Assembly: GCA_002726535.1 (NCBI GenBank) | Contig: PBTG01000048.1 | Coordinates: forward strand, 1 to 34,607 | Direction of reading: 5' to 3' | Length of the DNA stretch: 34,607 nt | DNA from: Myxococcales bacterium | GTDB taxonomy: Bacteria > Myxococcota_A > UBA9042 | Shown: in pieces, positions 19,227-28,379 of the stretch | Layout: each line of letters opens with the position of its first letter | How positions within the stretch are numbered: the stretch's first letter is position 1 | Notes under the pieces: model-generated | Databases searched by the model: none | What the model was told of the DNA's origin: nothing | Seen by the model: only the letters and a program-made list of their open reading frames with translations | Made by a program: the position numbers and the translations under genes

Positions 19227-20009
19227 TTGAGGCAATGGAGGTGCTTGGTGCTGCAATCGATGCCGTTACAAAACTCGATGGTCGGCAAGGCAACCCTTAG
19301 CTTGATCCGCAAAGCGATCCGACACCATGGGATGCTGCAACAGGGAGATCGAGTCGCCGTTGGTCTATCGGGCGGCAAAGACTCTTTGATGTTGTACTGC
19401 GCACTGCGCCAGCTACAAAGGGAGTTTGATCTTTGTTTGCAGGCTGTTCACCTCGATCAACATCAGCCAGGTTATGAGCGCGACACTTTTGAGGCGACGC
19501 TAAAGCACTTAGATATCTCCTGTGAAGTGGTCTCTGAGGACACTTGGTCTGTGGTATCTGCTTCTATCAAACCCAACCAGACCCCGTGCGCTCTATGCAG
19601 CCGAATGCGAAGAGGCATACTGAATCAATGGTGCGCTTCGCAAGGGTTTAGCAAGCTCGCTTTAGGACATCATTTGGACGACGCTGTGGAGACTTTTTTC
19701 CTCAATTTGATGTACGGCCGACGTCTACAACCCATGAAGGCCACCACACCCTCTGAAGTGAATGTTTTGACGATCAGGCCACTATTGTGGGTGCAAGAAG
19801 CGACCGTCCAACACTGGGTACAACGTTACCAAGTCGCAGTCGTGCCCTGTCCGGTATGTGACAGTCTACCAAATGCGAAACGACGCGAGACCAAATCGCT
19901 CATCAAACAAATGCAAACTATCCACCCCGATTTGTTGCAATCGGTCAGAGGGGCGCTCTACCAAAAGCAATATGAGACGTCCCTGCCATCAATCCAAGCC
20001 AAGGCATGA
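19227..20009 (+). CDS. ttcA: tRNA 2-thiocytidine(32) synthetase TtcA
   Basis: PP-loop VGLSGGKDSLML, CALCSRMRRG, GHHLDDAVETFFLNLMYGRRLQPM, CPVCDSLPNAKR. Start may be a downstream ATG (19260 or 19278). Confidence 0.9.
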   Translation: MRQWRCLVLQSMPLQNSMVGKATLSLIRKAIRHHGMLQQGDRVAVGLSGGKDSLMLYCALRQLQREFDLCLQAVHLDQHQPGYERDTFEATLKHLDISCEVVSEDTWSVVSASIKPNQTPCALCSRMRRGILNQWCASQGFSKLALGHHLDDAVETFFLNLMYGRRLQPMKATTPSEVNVLTIRPLLWVQEATVQHWVQRYQVAVVPCPVCDSLPNAKRRETKSLIKQMQTIHPDLLQSVRGALYQKQYETSLPSIQAKA

Positions 20010-20045
20010 CGAAGGTCTAAGGTCTAGCGAGGAGTTGGCGCCGAG

Positions 20046-20774
20046 TCAGAGACCGAGCACGTTATCGTCTCGATACAGCAGTGTAGTCCGCCAACCATAG
20101 GTATTGATCGGCCCCATCCCGTCGAAGTCGACATGTCGGAAACCAAGCTCCGCTAGACGCTTCAGACCCGGTTGATAACGAGGCCGCTCGCTGTTGTCCC
20201 AGATGATGACGCCATTGGCTGCGAGCGCACTAAAGCATCGCTCTGCACACCAAATTCGCTCACGTCCATCGATGACGATGACATCAAACTTGCCGCCAGC
20301 TTCAACGGGCGCGTCTGGGTAGGATGTTCCCTGTGCCAATGCCCGATACATCAGCGTCGCGTTGTCCGGGAGCTGCTTGGAGATTTTGTCGGCCCATTGT
20401 TGATGATGCTCTACAGCAACCACCTCTTTGACGCGTTCGGACCACCACAGAGTCGAATGCCCACTGCCATACTCAAAGACTCTCCAAGAGGACTGAATCC
20501 GCGGCGTTAAAAACGCGATAGATCCATAGGTAAACCACGGCAATGGACGTCCTTTCGCATCGACAGGTAGGCGACGTACAAAGCTGTGAAACCACCCTCG
20601 ATCCTTGAGATCGCCGTGAGCGCGGAGCAACGTGAGGCCCGCTGCTTGGCTTGTCCAGGGCAACGCAGACATCACCCGCTCATAGGGACTGGCGCGCACC
20701 ACATCTTTGGCTAGGTTCACAGCAGACGATTTGATGTCATCGGTCCAACTCTTCATCACTTTCTCAACGTCCAT
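20046..20774 (-). CDS. Class I SAM-dependent methyltransferase-like protein
   Basis: VFEYGSGHSTLWWSERVKEVVAVEHHQQWADKI...FDVIVIDGRERIWCAERCFSALAANGVIIWDNSER. Confidence 0.7.
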   Translation of the reverse strand: MDVEKVMKSWTDDIKSSAVNLAKDVVRASPYERVMSALPWTSQAAGLTLLRAHGDLKDRGWFHSFVRRLPVDAKGRPLPWFTYGSIAFLTPRIQSSWRVFEYGSGHSTLWWSERVKEVVAVEHHQQWADKISKQLPDNATLMYRALAQGTSYPDAPVEAGGKFDVIVIDGRERIWCAERCFSALAANGVIIWDNSERPRYQPGLKRLAELGFRHVDFDGMGPINTYGWRTTLLYRDDNVLGL

Positions 20775-20798
20775 GGGGAATCACGATGGTGCCAGTGA

Positions 20799-22631
20799 TT
20801 ACGGCGTATCGCTATGGGCAGATTGACCATCGTAGGCTTGAGCTGCCCACGCTGCGGCGTACAGCCCTTGACGATTCAACAACTCGCCGTGTGAGCCCTG
20901 CTCAACGATTTTACCTTCATCGACAACGACGATGTTTTCACACAAGCGCAAGGCGCTCAATCGAGTGCTAACGATAACAGCGGAGGCGCTGGCCTGCTCG
21001 GAGCCACCTGCCATTTCTTGCTTGAGTTCATCGAGCAGTCGCACTTCGGTGTCGTGGTCGACGGCACTGAGGACATCATCGAGAATCAACAAACGTGAGC
21101 CTGCGTACAAGGCTCGAGCAATCTGAGCCCGTTGACGTTGACCGCCGCTGAGCATCACGCCGCGCTCGCCGACCAGAGTCTCTAACCTATGGGGCATTCT
21201 TTGAACGTCATCGGCGAGTGCCGCCCTATCGACAGCGTGTTCCACTTTATCTTGATCGATCGCGTCGAGCGGATCGTCATAACCCACGTTGTCAGCCAAC
21301 GTTCGCGAGAACAAAAAGCTCTCCTGTGGGATCATCGTCACCGAATCACACCGAGCCTGAGCGCCGAGCTCTTTGATATCAATCCCACCAATCAGAACTT
21401 GGCCTTTGGCTGCAGGCAGTAGCCCGGCGATCACCATCGCCAAAGTTGATTTGCCGCTACCGACCGGTCCATAGACACCGAGGATTCCGCCGGGCTCTAA
21501 GGTCAGGTTGATGTCTTGTAGCGCGTTTGCTTCCCCCTCGACGGCATCTCCATAGCGAAAATTGACCCCGCGCAACTCCAGCGATACAGCGCCCTGCGTG
21601 GTTGCAAAGTCGCGGGCTCCCCCGACACGGTCAGGCTCCAGTCCGAGGACTTGCCAAAGTCGCTGCAACGAGACGTAGCCCCTTTGCAATGAATTGAGCA
21701 GCCAACCGGTCATGCTCAACGCGGCCACCAAAATCCAAATGTAGCTGGCGTAGGCAGCCAGTTGACCCAAGGTCAACTGCCCTTGAACCACATGCTCTCC
21801 ACCGATCCACAGCAACAAAAACAGGCACAAACTGCCGACACTTTGGGTCAGAGGAAGCAGAAAACTGCGCACCATCGTGACCTTGAGCATCAGCGCTGTG
21901 TATCGGTCATTGTGTTCGTCAAAAACCCGCTGAAAAGCAGGTTCGGCGCCGGCAGCCTGAATGACCGGTACGCCGCCATAACTCTCCAAGACGTGAGCGC
22001 TGAGTAAGCCAACGGCTTCCTGGATTTGGCGAATGTAGCGATGCAGCCATCGCACCCCCTTCTGCAGGAGCCAAGTGGAAATCATCAGCGGAATGACGCA
22101 CCACAAGGTCAGCCAAGCGTCTGTTTCAATCATCTGACTCAAGGCCATCGCGGCGGCGAGCAGTAAGTTGATGCCATTGAGAATGGCGAACCCAACAAAA
22201 GCACGTACGTAGGTAGCGTCGTTGGTCGCGCGGCTGACCAAATCACCCACACCAACTTGACGAAAGAAGGTCGTCGACATCTTCAGCAAGCGAGCGAGCA
22301 TATCATTGCGGAGTCGAAACTCGATGGTGCGACCTGGATTGAAAAACAATACTCGTGACAGGGTTCGAACCACGATCACAGCGGCCGAAGCCGCACCAAT
22401 CCAGCGAGCGATATCGTCTACAAAATCGACCTGCTTATTGGCCTCAAGCGCGTCGAAAACTTGGCGGATCAAATCGGGGATCCACACAGTCAGCCAGTTG
22501 GTCGCGACCAAAAAGACCAATCCCAACGCATATACGCCCACATAACGAAGTGCATAACCTTTGCCAAAACGCAGCAACAGTTGTGATCCACTGACAGAAG
22601 GCGGCAAAACTGGATGAGATGGCTCGGTCAT
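20799..22631 (-). CDS. ABC exporter half-transporter (TMD-NBD fusion), MdlA-like heterodimeric type
   Basis: Walker A GPVGSGKS, signature LSGGQRQRAQIARAL, Walker B LLILDDVLSAVD; multispan TMD upstream. ATG 22631 preferred to the track start. Confidence 0.92.
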   Translation of the reverse strand: MTEPSHPVLPPSVSGSQLLLRFGKGYALRYVGVYALGLVFLVATNWLTVWIPDLIRQVFDALEANKQVDFVDDIARWIGAASAAVIVVRTLSRVLFFNPGRTIEFRLRNDMLARLLKMSTTFFRQVGVGDLVSRATNDATYVRAFVGFAILNGINLLLAAAMALSQMIETDAWLTLWCVIPLMISTWLLQKGVRWLHRYIRQIQEAVGLLSAHVLESYGGVPVIQAAGAEPAFQRVFDEHNDRYTALMLKVTMVRSFLLPLTQSVGSLCLFLLLWIGGEHVVQGQLTLGQLAAYASYIWILVAALSMTGWLLNSLQRGYVSLQRLWQVLGLEPDRVGGARDFATTQGAVSLELRGVNFRYGDAVEGEANALQDINLTLEPGGILGVYGPVGSGKSTLAMVIAGLLPAAKGQVLIGGIDIKELGAQARCDSVTMIPQESFLFSRTLADNVGYDDPLDAIDQDKVEHAVDRAALADDVQRMPHRLETLVGERGVMLSGGQRQRAQIARALYAGSRLLILDDVLSAVDHDTEVRLLDELKQEMAGGSEQASASAVIVSTRLSALRLCENIVVVDEGKIVEQGSHGELLNRQGLYAAAWAAQAYDGQSAHSDTP

Positions 22632-22778
22632 GAGGTTTGAAGGTGACGCTTGGAGCGCAGGAGTCAAGGGTCCAACACAACCAAACAAATCTGATACTCT
22701 ACGGTCAGTTCGGCACCACACGGAATTTCAGGCACAATTGCGGCGAAGCGCAGATGACTTAGACCAAGGAATATCACC

Positions 22779-24176
22779 GTGACCCAGAGCTTGTTGCGTC
22801 ACCTCCCAGCGATCGATCGCCTCAATAACCACAGCCTCTGGGGGGCAAAGGGTTGGCCCGAACAGACTCGGACGCAGATCTGTCGCGACACCCTTGCGGA
22901 AATTCGAGCGCAGGTGCAATCGGGAAGTCTCAAGGACATTGACTCTGTGCAAGCGGCTGTCCAAGCCCTATTGAAGCGAAACATAGAGATGCTCGCTCGC
23001 CCTTCCTTGCGAAGAGTCCTCAACGGCACCGGTGTGCTGATTCATACCAACGCCGGGAGAGCCCCGCTGTCCGCTCAAGCTCTCGAGCAAATTCGCCTGA
23101 CCTCTGGGGGCTATTGCAACCTGGAATTGTCGCTGGAGTCTGGTCAGCGCGGCTCACGACACGATCACATCAGAGATCTCGCTAGGTGGCTCTTCGAAGC
23201 AGATGATGCTCTGGCAGTCAGCAACGGCGCCGGAGCCTTGATGCTCGCCTTGCACGGACTCGGTCGAGGCGGTCGTGCTGTGATCTCTCGGGGTGAACTG
23301 GTCGAAATTGGTGGCAGCTTTCGAGTCCCAGAGGTCATGCAAGCCGCTGGTGTGACCTTGGTCGAGGTGGGCACCACCAACAGAACTTGGATCAAAGACT
23401 ACGACGTCGAAAGCGCCGCGCTTATCTTGCAAGTCCATCGCTCAAACTTTCGTCAACAAGGCTTTGTCCACTCCGTACAAATCGCTGAACTCGCTGAACT
23501 CGCGACCGCGAAAGGGGTGCCCTTAATCGTCGATTTGGGCTCCGGAGTCGTCGAAGACCTACAACAGTGGCGTCTGCAACCTGAACCAACCGTCCGTGAG
23601 ACCTTGAAGGCCGGAGCCGATCTGGTGACTTTCTCTGGAGACAAGCTCTTGGGTGGGCCTCAAGCGGGTCTCATTGTAGGCAGGAGCGATTTGGTTGAAA
23701 AGATCCGTTCGGTAGCCATGGCCCGCGCGTTGAGGGTCGACAGTTTAATTTTGGCAGCTCTCGCCGCAACCCTTCGGAGTCATCTAAGCGGAGAGGCGAC
23801 GCGAGAGTTGCCCTTATGGCAAGGCATCGACCTTAGCGACAGCGCGCTGCAAGCGATTGGTCAGCGATGCGTCGACAAACTGACCAAGCTGCTGAGCAAA
23901 GACTGGTCGCTTCGGGTTGAGCCCAGCGAATGTGCCATTGGGGGTGGAGCGCAACCTGGGGCTACTTTACCCTCGCGAGCGCTTTGTGTTGAGCACGCAA
24001 CCATGGGTGCGGATGCTCTGAGTCGCACGTTGCGTAAGGGCGCCATCAGTGTATTGAGCCGGCCCCGTGACCGGGCTGTTTGGATTGATCTGCGGAGCTT
24101 ATGGACCGGCGGCGCAGACGAAGCGATCGTTGATTTGATCCACGCATTGGTCAGTGTCGACGAACAACTCGATTGA
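22779..24176 (+). CDS. selA: L-seryl-tRNA(Sec) selenium transferase
   Basis: SLLRHLPAIDRL, VLNGTGVLIHTNAGRAPLS, LVEVGTTNRT, LILQVHRSNFRQQGFV, TFSGDKLLGGPQAGLIVGR (PLP Lys). GTG start with AAGGA RBS. Confidence 0.92.
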   Translation: MTQSLLRHLPAIDRLNNHSLWGAKGWPEQTRTQICRDTLAEIRAQVQSGSLKDIDSVQAAVQALLKRNIEMLARPSLRRVLNGTGVLIHTNAGRAPLSAQALEQIRLTSGGYCNLELSLESGQRGSRHDHIRDLARWLFEADDALAVSNGAGALMLALHGLGRGGRAVISRGELVEIGGSFRVPEVMQAAGVTLVEVGTTNRTWIKDYDVESAALILQVHRSNFRQQGFVHSVQIAELAELATAKGVPLIVDLGSGVVEDLQQWRLQPEPTVRETLKAGADLVTFSGDKLLGGPQAGLIVGRSDLVEKIRSVAMARALRVDSLILAALAATLRSHLSGEATRELPLWQGIDLSDSALQAIGQRCVDKLTKLLSKDWSLRVEPSECAIGGGAQPGATLPSRALCVEHATMGADALSRTLRKGAISVLSRPRDRAVWIDLRSLWTGGADEAIVDLIHALVSVDEQLD

Positions 24177-24177
24177 G

Positions 24178-24207
24178 ATCGATGTGCGGTCACGACCGCA
24201 CATCGAT
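24178..24207 (+). terminator. Perfect 14-bp-arm hairpin immediately after selA stop (possible terminator or mRNA-end structure)
   Basis: ATCGATGTGCGGTC-AC-GACCGCACATCGAT starting 2 nt after the selA stop codon; followed by AGATCTTT, no long T-tract. Confidence 0.5.
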
Positions 24208-24396
24208 AGATCTTTGGGCCATGGCGTGCGTCTGAGCAGATAGGCTCTGACCGTTGACAGGTGAAGCTGCCTAGCGCTCCGCGACGTGCTTGAAGCGTCC
24301 CCGCAAGCCATTGTGTGGTCGGCGTTGCGTGCTCTTAGCAAAGCGCGCTATGCTCCGCCACGGAGCAACCTTGCGATGACCAGGGAGGGTCTTGCG

Positions 24397-24654
24397 ATGA
24401 AGCTAGCTCGGAGATGTGTTGTATTGGCGATCTGCGGAGCGTTGTGCGTGACCTTGATCGCAAGCGTCGGACAGGCCCGAAAACGCCGCGGTAAGTATCG
24501 GACCATGAGTTTTGAAGACTCCCGGGTCGAAGCGACCTTTTTGCGACCTGAGGGCTCTGTGACCAACTCACTGAGTAAGAAAAAACGATCGAGTCTGATT
24601 CGAATTCGCATGAATTTCTTCGCAGAAATTTTTCGTTCTGCTCGGAATCTCTAG
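24397..24654 (+). CDS. Short exported basic protein associated with AgmX/PglI-type locus
   Basis: MKLARRCVVLAICGALCVTLIASVGQA signal; GGGAGG RBS before ATG 24397; stop 3 bp before next CDS; body MSFEDSRVEATFLRPEGSV...SSLIRIRMNFFAEIFRSARNL. Confidence 0.6.
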   Translation: MKLARRCVVLAICGALCVTLIASVGQARKRRGKYRTMSFEDSRVEATFLRPEGSVTNSLSKKKRSSLIRIRMNFFAEIFRSARNL

Positions 24655-24657
24655 TCC

Positions 24658-26208
24658 ATGGGCGACAAAAACAATCACAACGTAGATCTGTCCGCGGGTG
24701 CGCGAACCATCAAACCGAACCTATCTGAAGGCGGTGATGTGAAGCCTATCGAGCACAGCACCGGTCCCAAGCGCAGCCTTGAGACCGGTTTGCCTCTGGG
24801 AGTCGATGTCGCGATCTTGTGGCGCGGAGACATGCTAACGGCGCAGTTTTTCGCGACACCACAACGCGTTACGATGGGGCCCGAAGGCACCTTTGTCATG
24901 CCTGCGGACGTAATCGGCACAGACCTACAGGTGCTGGTTGAACCGCAAAAAGGCAAAGGATTCGGTCTGCGTATCGACAACGCCAAAGCCGAGGGCCACC
25001 TGATTGTCAGCGGAGAAGTTCACAACCTCGCCGACGTACGCTCCGGGAAGGTCCAAGGGCTCAAAGGTCCGGTCGTCCCCCTAACTGCCGGTACGCGGGC
25101 GGTGATGGTCTTTGGTGAGTTTACTTTTATCGTCTCTCGCGAGCCCGTGCCTCCTCCGACCAAGTTTTCCCTGTGGTCGGCCGAGATGCTTCCCTTTTTA
25201 CTCTCGCTGCTCTTGTCGCTCAGCATCACAATAGGTCCGCTAGCGGCCGCCTTTAACTCTCCAGAGTATCTCAGGCGAGCTCAACTGAGCTATCAGGAAC
25301 GTCAGTCCGAGCGCATCAGCGAATTGCTTCTCATTGAGGTTGAAGAAGAGCCCACGCCACCCAAAGAAGAGCCGGAAGAGAAGAAAAAAGAACCTCCCAA
25401 AGCCCCTGAACTCAAACCCACACCCAAAGAGTTGGAGCGCCAAAAAAAGCTTGCCGAAGAAAAAGAGGTCAAAGAAGAAGAGAAGAAAATCGACGACCAA
25501 CTCGACTCCGTCACCGATGAGGAAGAGCGCGCCAAAGTGGTCAAGAAGCTTGTGGTCGAAAAGCTCGACAGCGCCACCGCCGAGATTGACGCGGCGCTCG
25601 CAGAGGTCAACAAGCAGGAGATCGGCACCAAGCTATTTCAAGAGACTGATGACAACGAAAGCGACGACACTGGCACACCCGATAGCGACAAAGGCGGCAC
25701 CAGTGTGCTCGCAGATCCCACTGGAAAAACACAGGGTGCGCTGCTCATGGCTGGCCGGAAAAAGACCACGTTGAATAACGGCGAAGCCACCAAAAGACGC
25801 GTGGCGAAAGGTCTCGAAAAGAACAACAAGGTAGGAAAAAACGTCAAAATTGGTCTCAAGACCCGCAAACAATTGGTGGTTCGAGTCGGTGGTGGATCAG
25901 GCTCGAAAGCTCGAGGAGATCTGCCTCGAAAAGTCGTCCAAAAATACATCCGAAGGAAGATGGGGGCGATCAAGGCCTGTTATCAAAAGGGGCTTCAGAG
26001 CAACCCTGGCCTGCAAGGCAAGGTCGCGGTCAAGTTCTTGATCGCCGCCTCGGGTAAAGTCGATGTCGCGAAGATCAAAAACTCATCACTAAACAGTCCT
26101 GGCGTCGAGTCGTGCATCTTACGCAACGTCAAGAGTTGGCGCTTTCCTCGTGCAGACGGTGGTGGAAGTACCTTCGTAATTTATCCCTTCCGCTTCAGTT
26201 CGAGGTAG
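24658..26208 (+). CDS. AgmX/PglI C-terminal domain (TonB-like) protein
   Basis: N-terminal soluble domain, TM MLPFLLSLLLSLSITIGPLAAAF, Pro/Lys/Glu-rich spacer, C-term KVVQKYIRRKMGAIKACYQKGLQSNPGLQGKVAVKFLIAASGKVDVAKIKNSSLNSPGVESCILRNVKSWRFP typical of AgmX/PglI C-terminal domain. Confidence 0.88.
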   Translation: MGDKNNHNVDLSAGARTIKPNLSEGGDVKPIEHSTGPKRSLETGLPLGVDVAILWRGDMLTAQFFATPQRVTMGPEGTFVMPADVIGTDLQVLVEPQKGKGFGLRIDNAKAEGHLIVSGEVHNLADVRSGKVQGLKGPVVPLTAGTRAVMVFGEFTFIVSREPVPPPTKFSLWSAEMLPFLLSLLLSLSITIGPLAAAFNSPEYLRRAQLSYQERQSERISELLLIEVEEEPTPPKEEPEEKKKEPPKAPELKPTPKELERQKKLAEEKEVKEEEKKIDDQLDSVTDEEERAKVVKKLVVEKLDSATAEIDAALAEVNKQEIGTKLFQETDDNESDDTGTPDSDKGGTSVLADPTGKTQGALLMAGRKKTTLNNGEATKRRVAKGLEKNNKVGKNVKIGLKTRKQLVVRVGGGSGSKARGDLPRKVVQKYIRRKMGAIKACYQKGLQSNPGLQGKVAVKFLIAASGKVDVAKIKNSSLNSPGVESCILRNVKSWRFPRADGGGSTFVIYPFRFSSR

Positions 26209-26214
26209 CGAAAA

Positions 26215-27078
26215 ATGCTGACCTCTACGCCATCAAGAGCGACGCTCTGCGGGCTCGTGCTCTGCGCAGCGCTCACTTCATGCGACGACACAGAACGCAA
26301 GACCGTCCAAGCCGTCAACAAAGCGGTCTACGAATTCCAAGTCGGCAACGCCCTGCAAGCTCGAGGTCATCTAAACAGGGCGCTCGCTTTGAATCCAAAG
26401 CACCATGACGCCCGCTACTACATGGGTGTATTAGCCCTGAAGGACTCGGACCCAAAGTTGGCGGTCCAACATCTCAAAGTGGCAACTCAAACCGACGCGA
26501 ACCACCCGGACGCTTGGTTGAACCTGGCGCGCGCGCATTTTGAGCTCGGTTCCAATAAGGCTTCTTTGGCTGCCATTGATGTGCTGCATACACTCGATCC
26601 AGGCCACCCAAACGGACATTTGTTGTTGGCTCGCATGGCCAAACAAAAACAAGACCGACAAGCGCAAGATCGAGCCCTCAGAGCCGCAATCGCTGGAGAC
26701 GCAGGGTTCGCTCCCGCATATTTAATGCTCAGCCGTCTGTACACCAGCGTAGGTGCTCATCAAAGGGCGATGGCAGTCCTCAACGAAGGGCTCCGCTTTC
26801 ATCCAAATGAGACGTCGCTGATCGAAGCGTTGGGACTATGCTGGTTGGACATGGGCGAGGCGAGGCTCGCGCGCGACGTGCTCAAGAGCGCAGTCAATAG
26901 CCCCCGAGCGGACTATTCAACCCATTTGAACTATGCGGCCGCCTTGCTTCAACTCGGTGAAGGGCAAATTGCGAAACAAGAACTACGCAAATTTCTCATC
27001 TTGGGCAGAGGTCGAGCGAGTCAATCGAGCCTGAAGATGGCTGCGAGAATTTTGCGTCGTTTGATGCGAAAGGGTTGA
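26215..27078 (+). CDS. TPR-repeat lipoprotein
   Basis: Lipobox LTSC; repeated TPR units (HLNRALALNPKHHDARYYMGVLALKDSDPKLAVQHLKVATQTDANHPDAWLNLARAHFELGSNKASL...). Confidence 0.85.
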   Translation: MLTSTPSRATLCGLVLCAALTSCDDTERKTVQAVNKAVYEFQVGNALQARGHLNRALALNPKHHDARYYMGVLALKDSDPKLAVQHLKVATQTDANHPDAWLNLARAHFELGSNKASLAAIDVLHTLDPGHPNGHLLLARMAKQKQDRQAQDRALRAAIAGDAGFAPAYLMLSRLYTSVGAHQRAMAVLNEGLRFHPNETSLIEALGLCWLDMGEARLARDVLKSAVNSPRADYSTHLNYAAALLQLGEGQIAKQELRKFLILGRGRASQSSLKMAARILRRLMRKG

Positions 27079-27150
27079 GGTCCTTCATGCTCTAATGCTA
27101 TGGATCCTCAACGTTGTGCAATGCTTCAAGGCAGAGATCTGCGAGTCGTA

Positions 27151-27179
27151 TTGGCCTTGTTTGTCTACTCCTGTTAAAT
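27151..27179 (+). promoter_or_regulatory. Putative sigma70-like promoter for the 27234-31739 gene set
   Basis: TTGGCC - 17 nt - TTAAAT (4/6 and 4/6 to consensus by eye) in a locally AT-rich gap upstream of CDS 27234. Confidence 0.3.
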
Positions 27180-27233
27180 ACTTGTGTTTACATGATATTT
27201 TGAAGGATTCATCTACCCGAGCCTAACGATTGC

Positions 27234-28379
27234 ATGTTGTCTTCATCTCCAAAACCAGCGAAAAATTCAGGTTGGTTGACTGACTATCTGATCTTTTGGT
27301 GGCGCAATCCGCTGCGACGCATTCAATGGCTCAGCGCCGTCAGTTGTTTGACGCTCTTGGTGCTGTGTAACCAGTTGTTTCACATCAACAAAGACATCAA
27401 TCGTCCGCAGAGATATCTCGGGGTCGATGCCGAGACCATCTATCTGCCCCCAGCTCCTGTACTTCGCATGGTGTCTTTGGGCCATCAGAGTTTTCTCGCC
27501 GATTTGCTCTTCGTCCGCGTCGCGCACTACCTCGTCGACCACATGCTCAGCGATAGCCAATTGCCTTTCATTGACCTGTATCTTGAGGCGATCTGGGCCT
27601 TAGATGCACACAATCAAACCACCTACCGATGGGGAGCGCAGGTCATCAAGTTTGGCCAAGCTATCGACGAGGACGTCAACGAACGAGCCAACCGCTTCGC
27701 GCGTCTGGGACTGGAATTCTTTCCGATGGATGGGTGGTGCTATCACGAAATCGCCTACAACCTCTTCGCCTACAAGAACCGCTATGGTGTCCTCGAAGGG
27801 CAACGAAGGGAGAAGTTAGCGCTCGAATATCTCGGACGAGCCTACCAAATGCCTGGTTTCTCATTCGATCCCAACTATCTCGCCCACCAATATGCTCGCG
27901 CGGGTCGTATGGAAGACAGCATCACTGCGGCGATGGCTAACTACGCATCTGGCACCGCTGATCAACGACGAGAGTTGCGCATTCGCCTGCGAGAACGAGA
28001 CCGCACCAATGCAGCGGATACCTTGGCATGGGTTGACCACAATCAACGACGAGATTGGCCGCACCTCAAGGAAACCTTGGCGGCCGTCGTGGGTCCCAAA
28101 CGGATCGTTGCGCCACCCATCGAGTACAATGTCCCAGAGAATTGGCTGCCAGAAGGGACCTTCGATCGCGACATCCTCAAAGATATGGACATTCAGCAAC
28201 TCAACCCTCCAGCTGAGCGTTTTGATCCGGAGATGAACGAGCCAGCGAACGAAGAACGCATTTCACAGGGTCAAGTCTCTCCACCAGATCCAATCAAAGA
28301 ACAACCCCGACCTGTTAATATCTTTATGAAAGCGACAAGTACTGAGGCCCAAAATCTCGGTAAGGAATCCACACCATGA
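27234..28379 (+). CDS. Uncharacterised membrane-anchored TPR-like protein
   Basis: N-terminal TM IQWLSAVSCLTLLVLCNQLF; LPPAPVLRMVSLGHQSFLADLLFVRVAHYLVDH and repeated helical pairs; ATGA overlap with next CDS. Confidence 0.75.
   Translation: MLSSSPKPAKNSGWLTDYLIFWWRNPLRRIQWLSAVSCLTLLVLCNQLFHINKDINRPQRYLGVDAETIYLPPAPVLRMVSLGHQSFLADLLFVRVAHYLVDHMLSDSQLPFIDLYLEAIWALDAHNQTTYRWGAQVIKFGQAIDEDVNERANRFARLGLEFFPMDGWCYHEIAYNLFAYKNRYGVLEGQRREKLALEYLGRAYQMPGFSFDPNYLAHQYARAGRMEDSITAAMANYASGTADQRRELRIRLRERDRTNAADTLAWVDHNQRRDWPHLKETLAAVVGPKRIVAPPIEYNVPENWLPEGTFDRDILKDMDIQQLNPPAERFDPEMNEPANEERISQGQVSPPDPIKEQPRPVNIFMKATSTEAQNLGKESTP

Noticed and set aside
17848-19293. Full-length N-terminal extension of the di-haem cytochrome ORF to 19293
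   Set aside because: Would overlap the ttcA 5' region; ATG 19059 has a strong GGAGG RBS followed directly by a TM segment.
22361-22371. GGGTTCGAACC resembling a tRNA T-arm
   Set aside because: Lies inside the ABC exporter coding sequence; no acceptor stem, anticodon arm or CCA end could be built around it.
23486-23506. Tandem GCTGAACTC repeat
   Set aside because: Two 9-bp copies encoding AEL-AEL within selA; consistent with coding sequence and not a repeat element.
24351-24367. TGCTCCG-CCA-CGGAGCA hairpin upstream of the short CDS at 24397
   Set aside because: Short 7-bp arms with a 3-nt loop and no T-tract; too weak alone to call a terminator or regulator.
25302-25631. 109-aa minus-strand ORF rich in Ser/Phe
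   Set aside because: Antisense artefact of the Lys/Glu-rich spacer in the AgmX-like gene.
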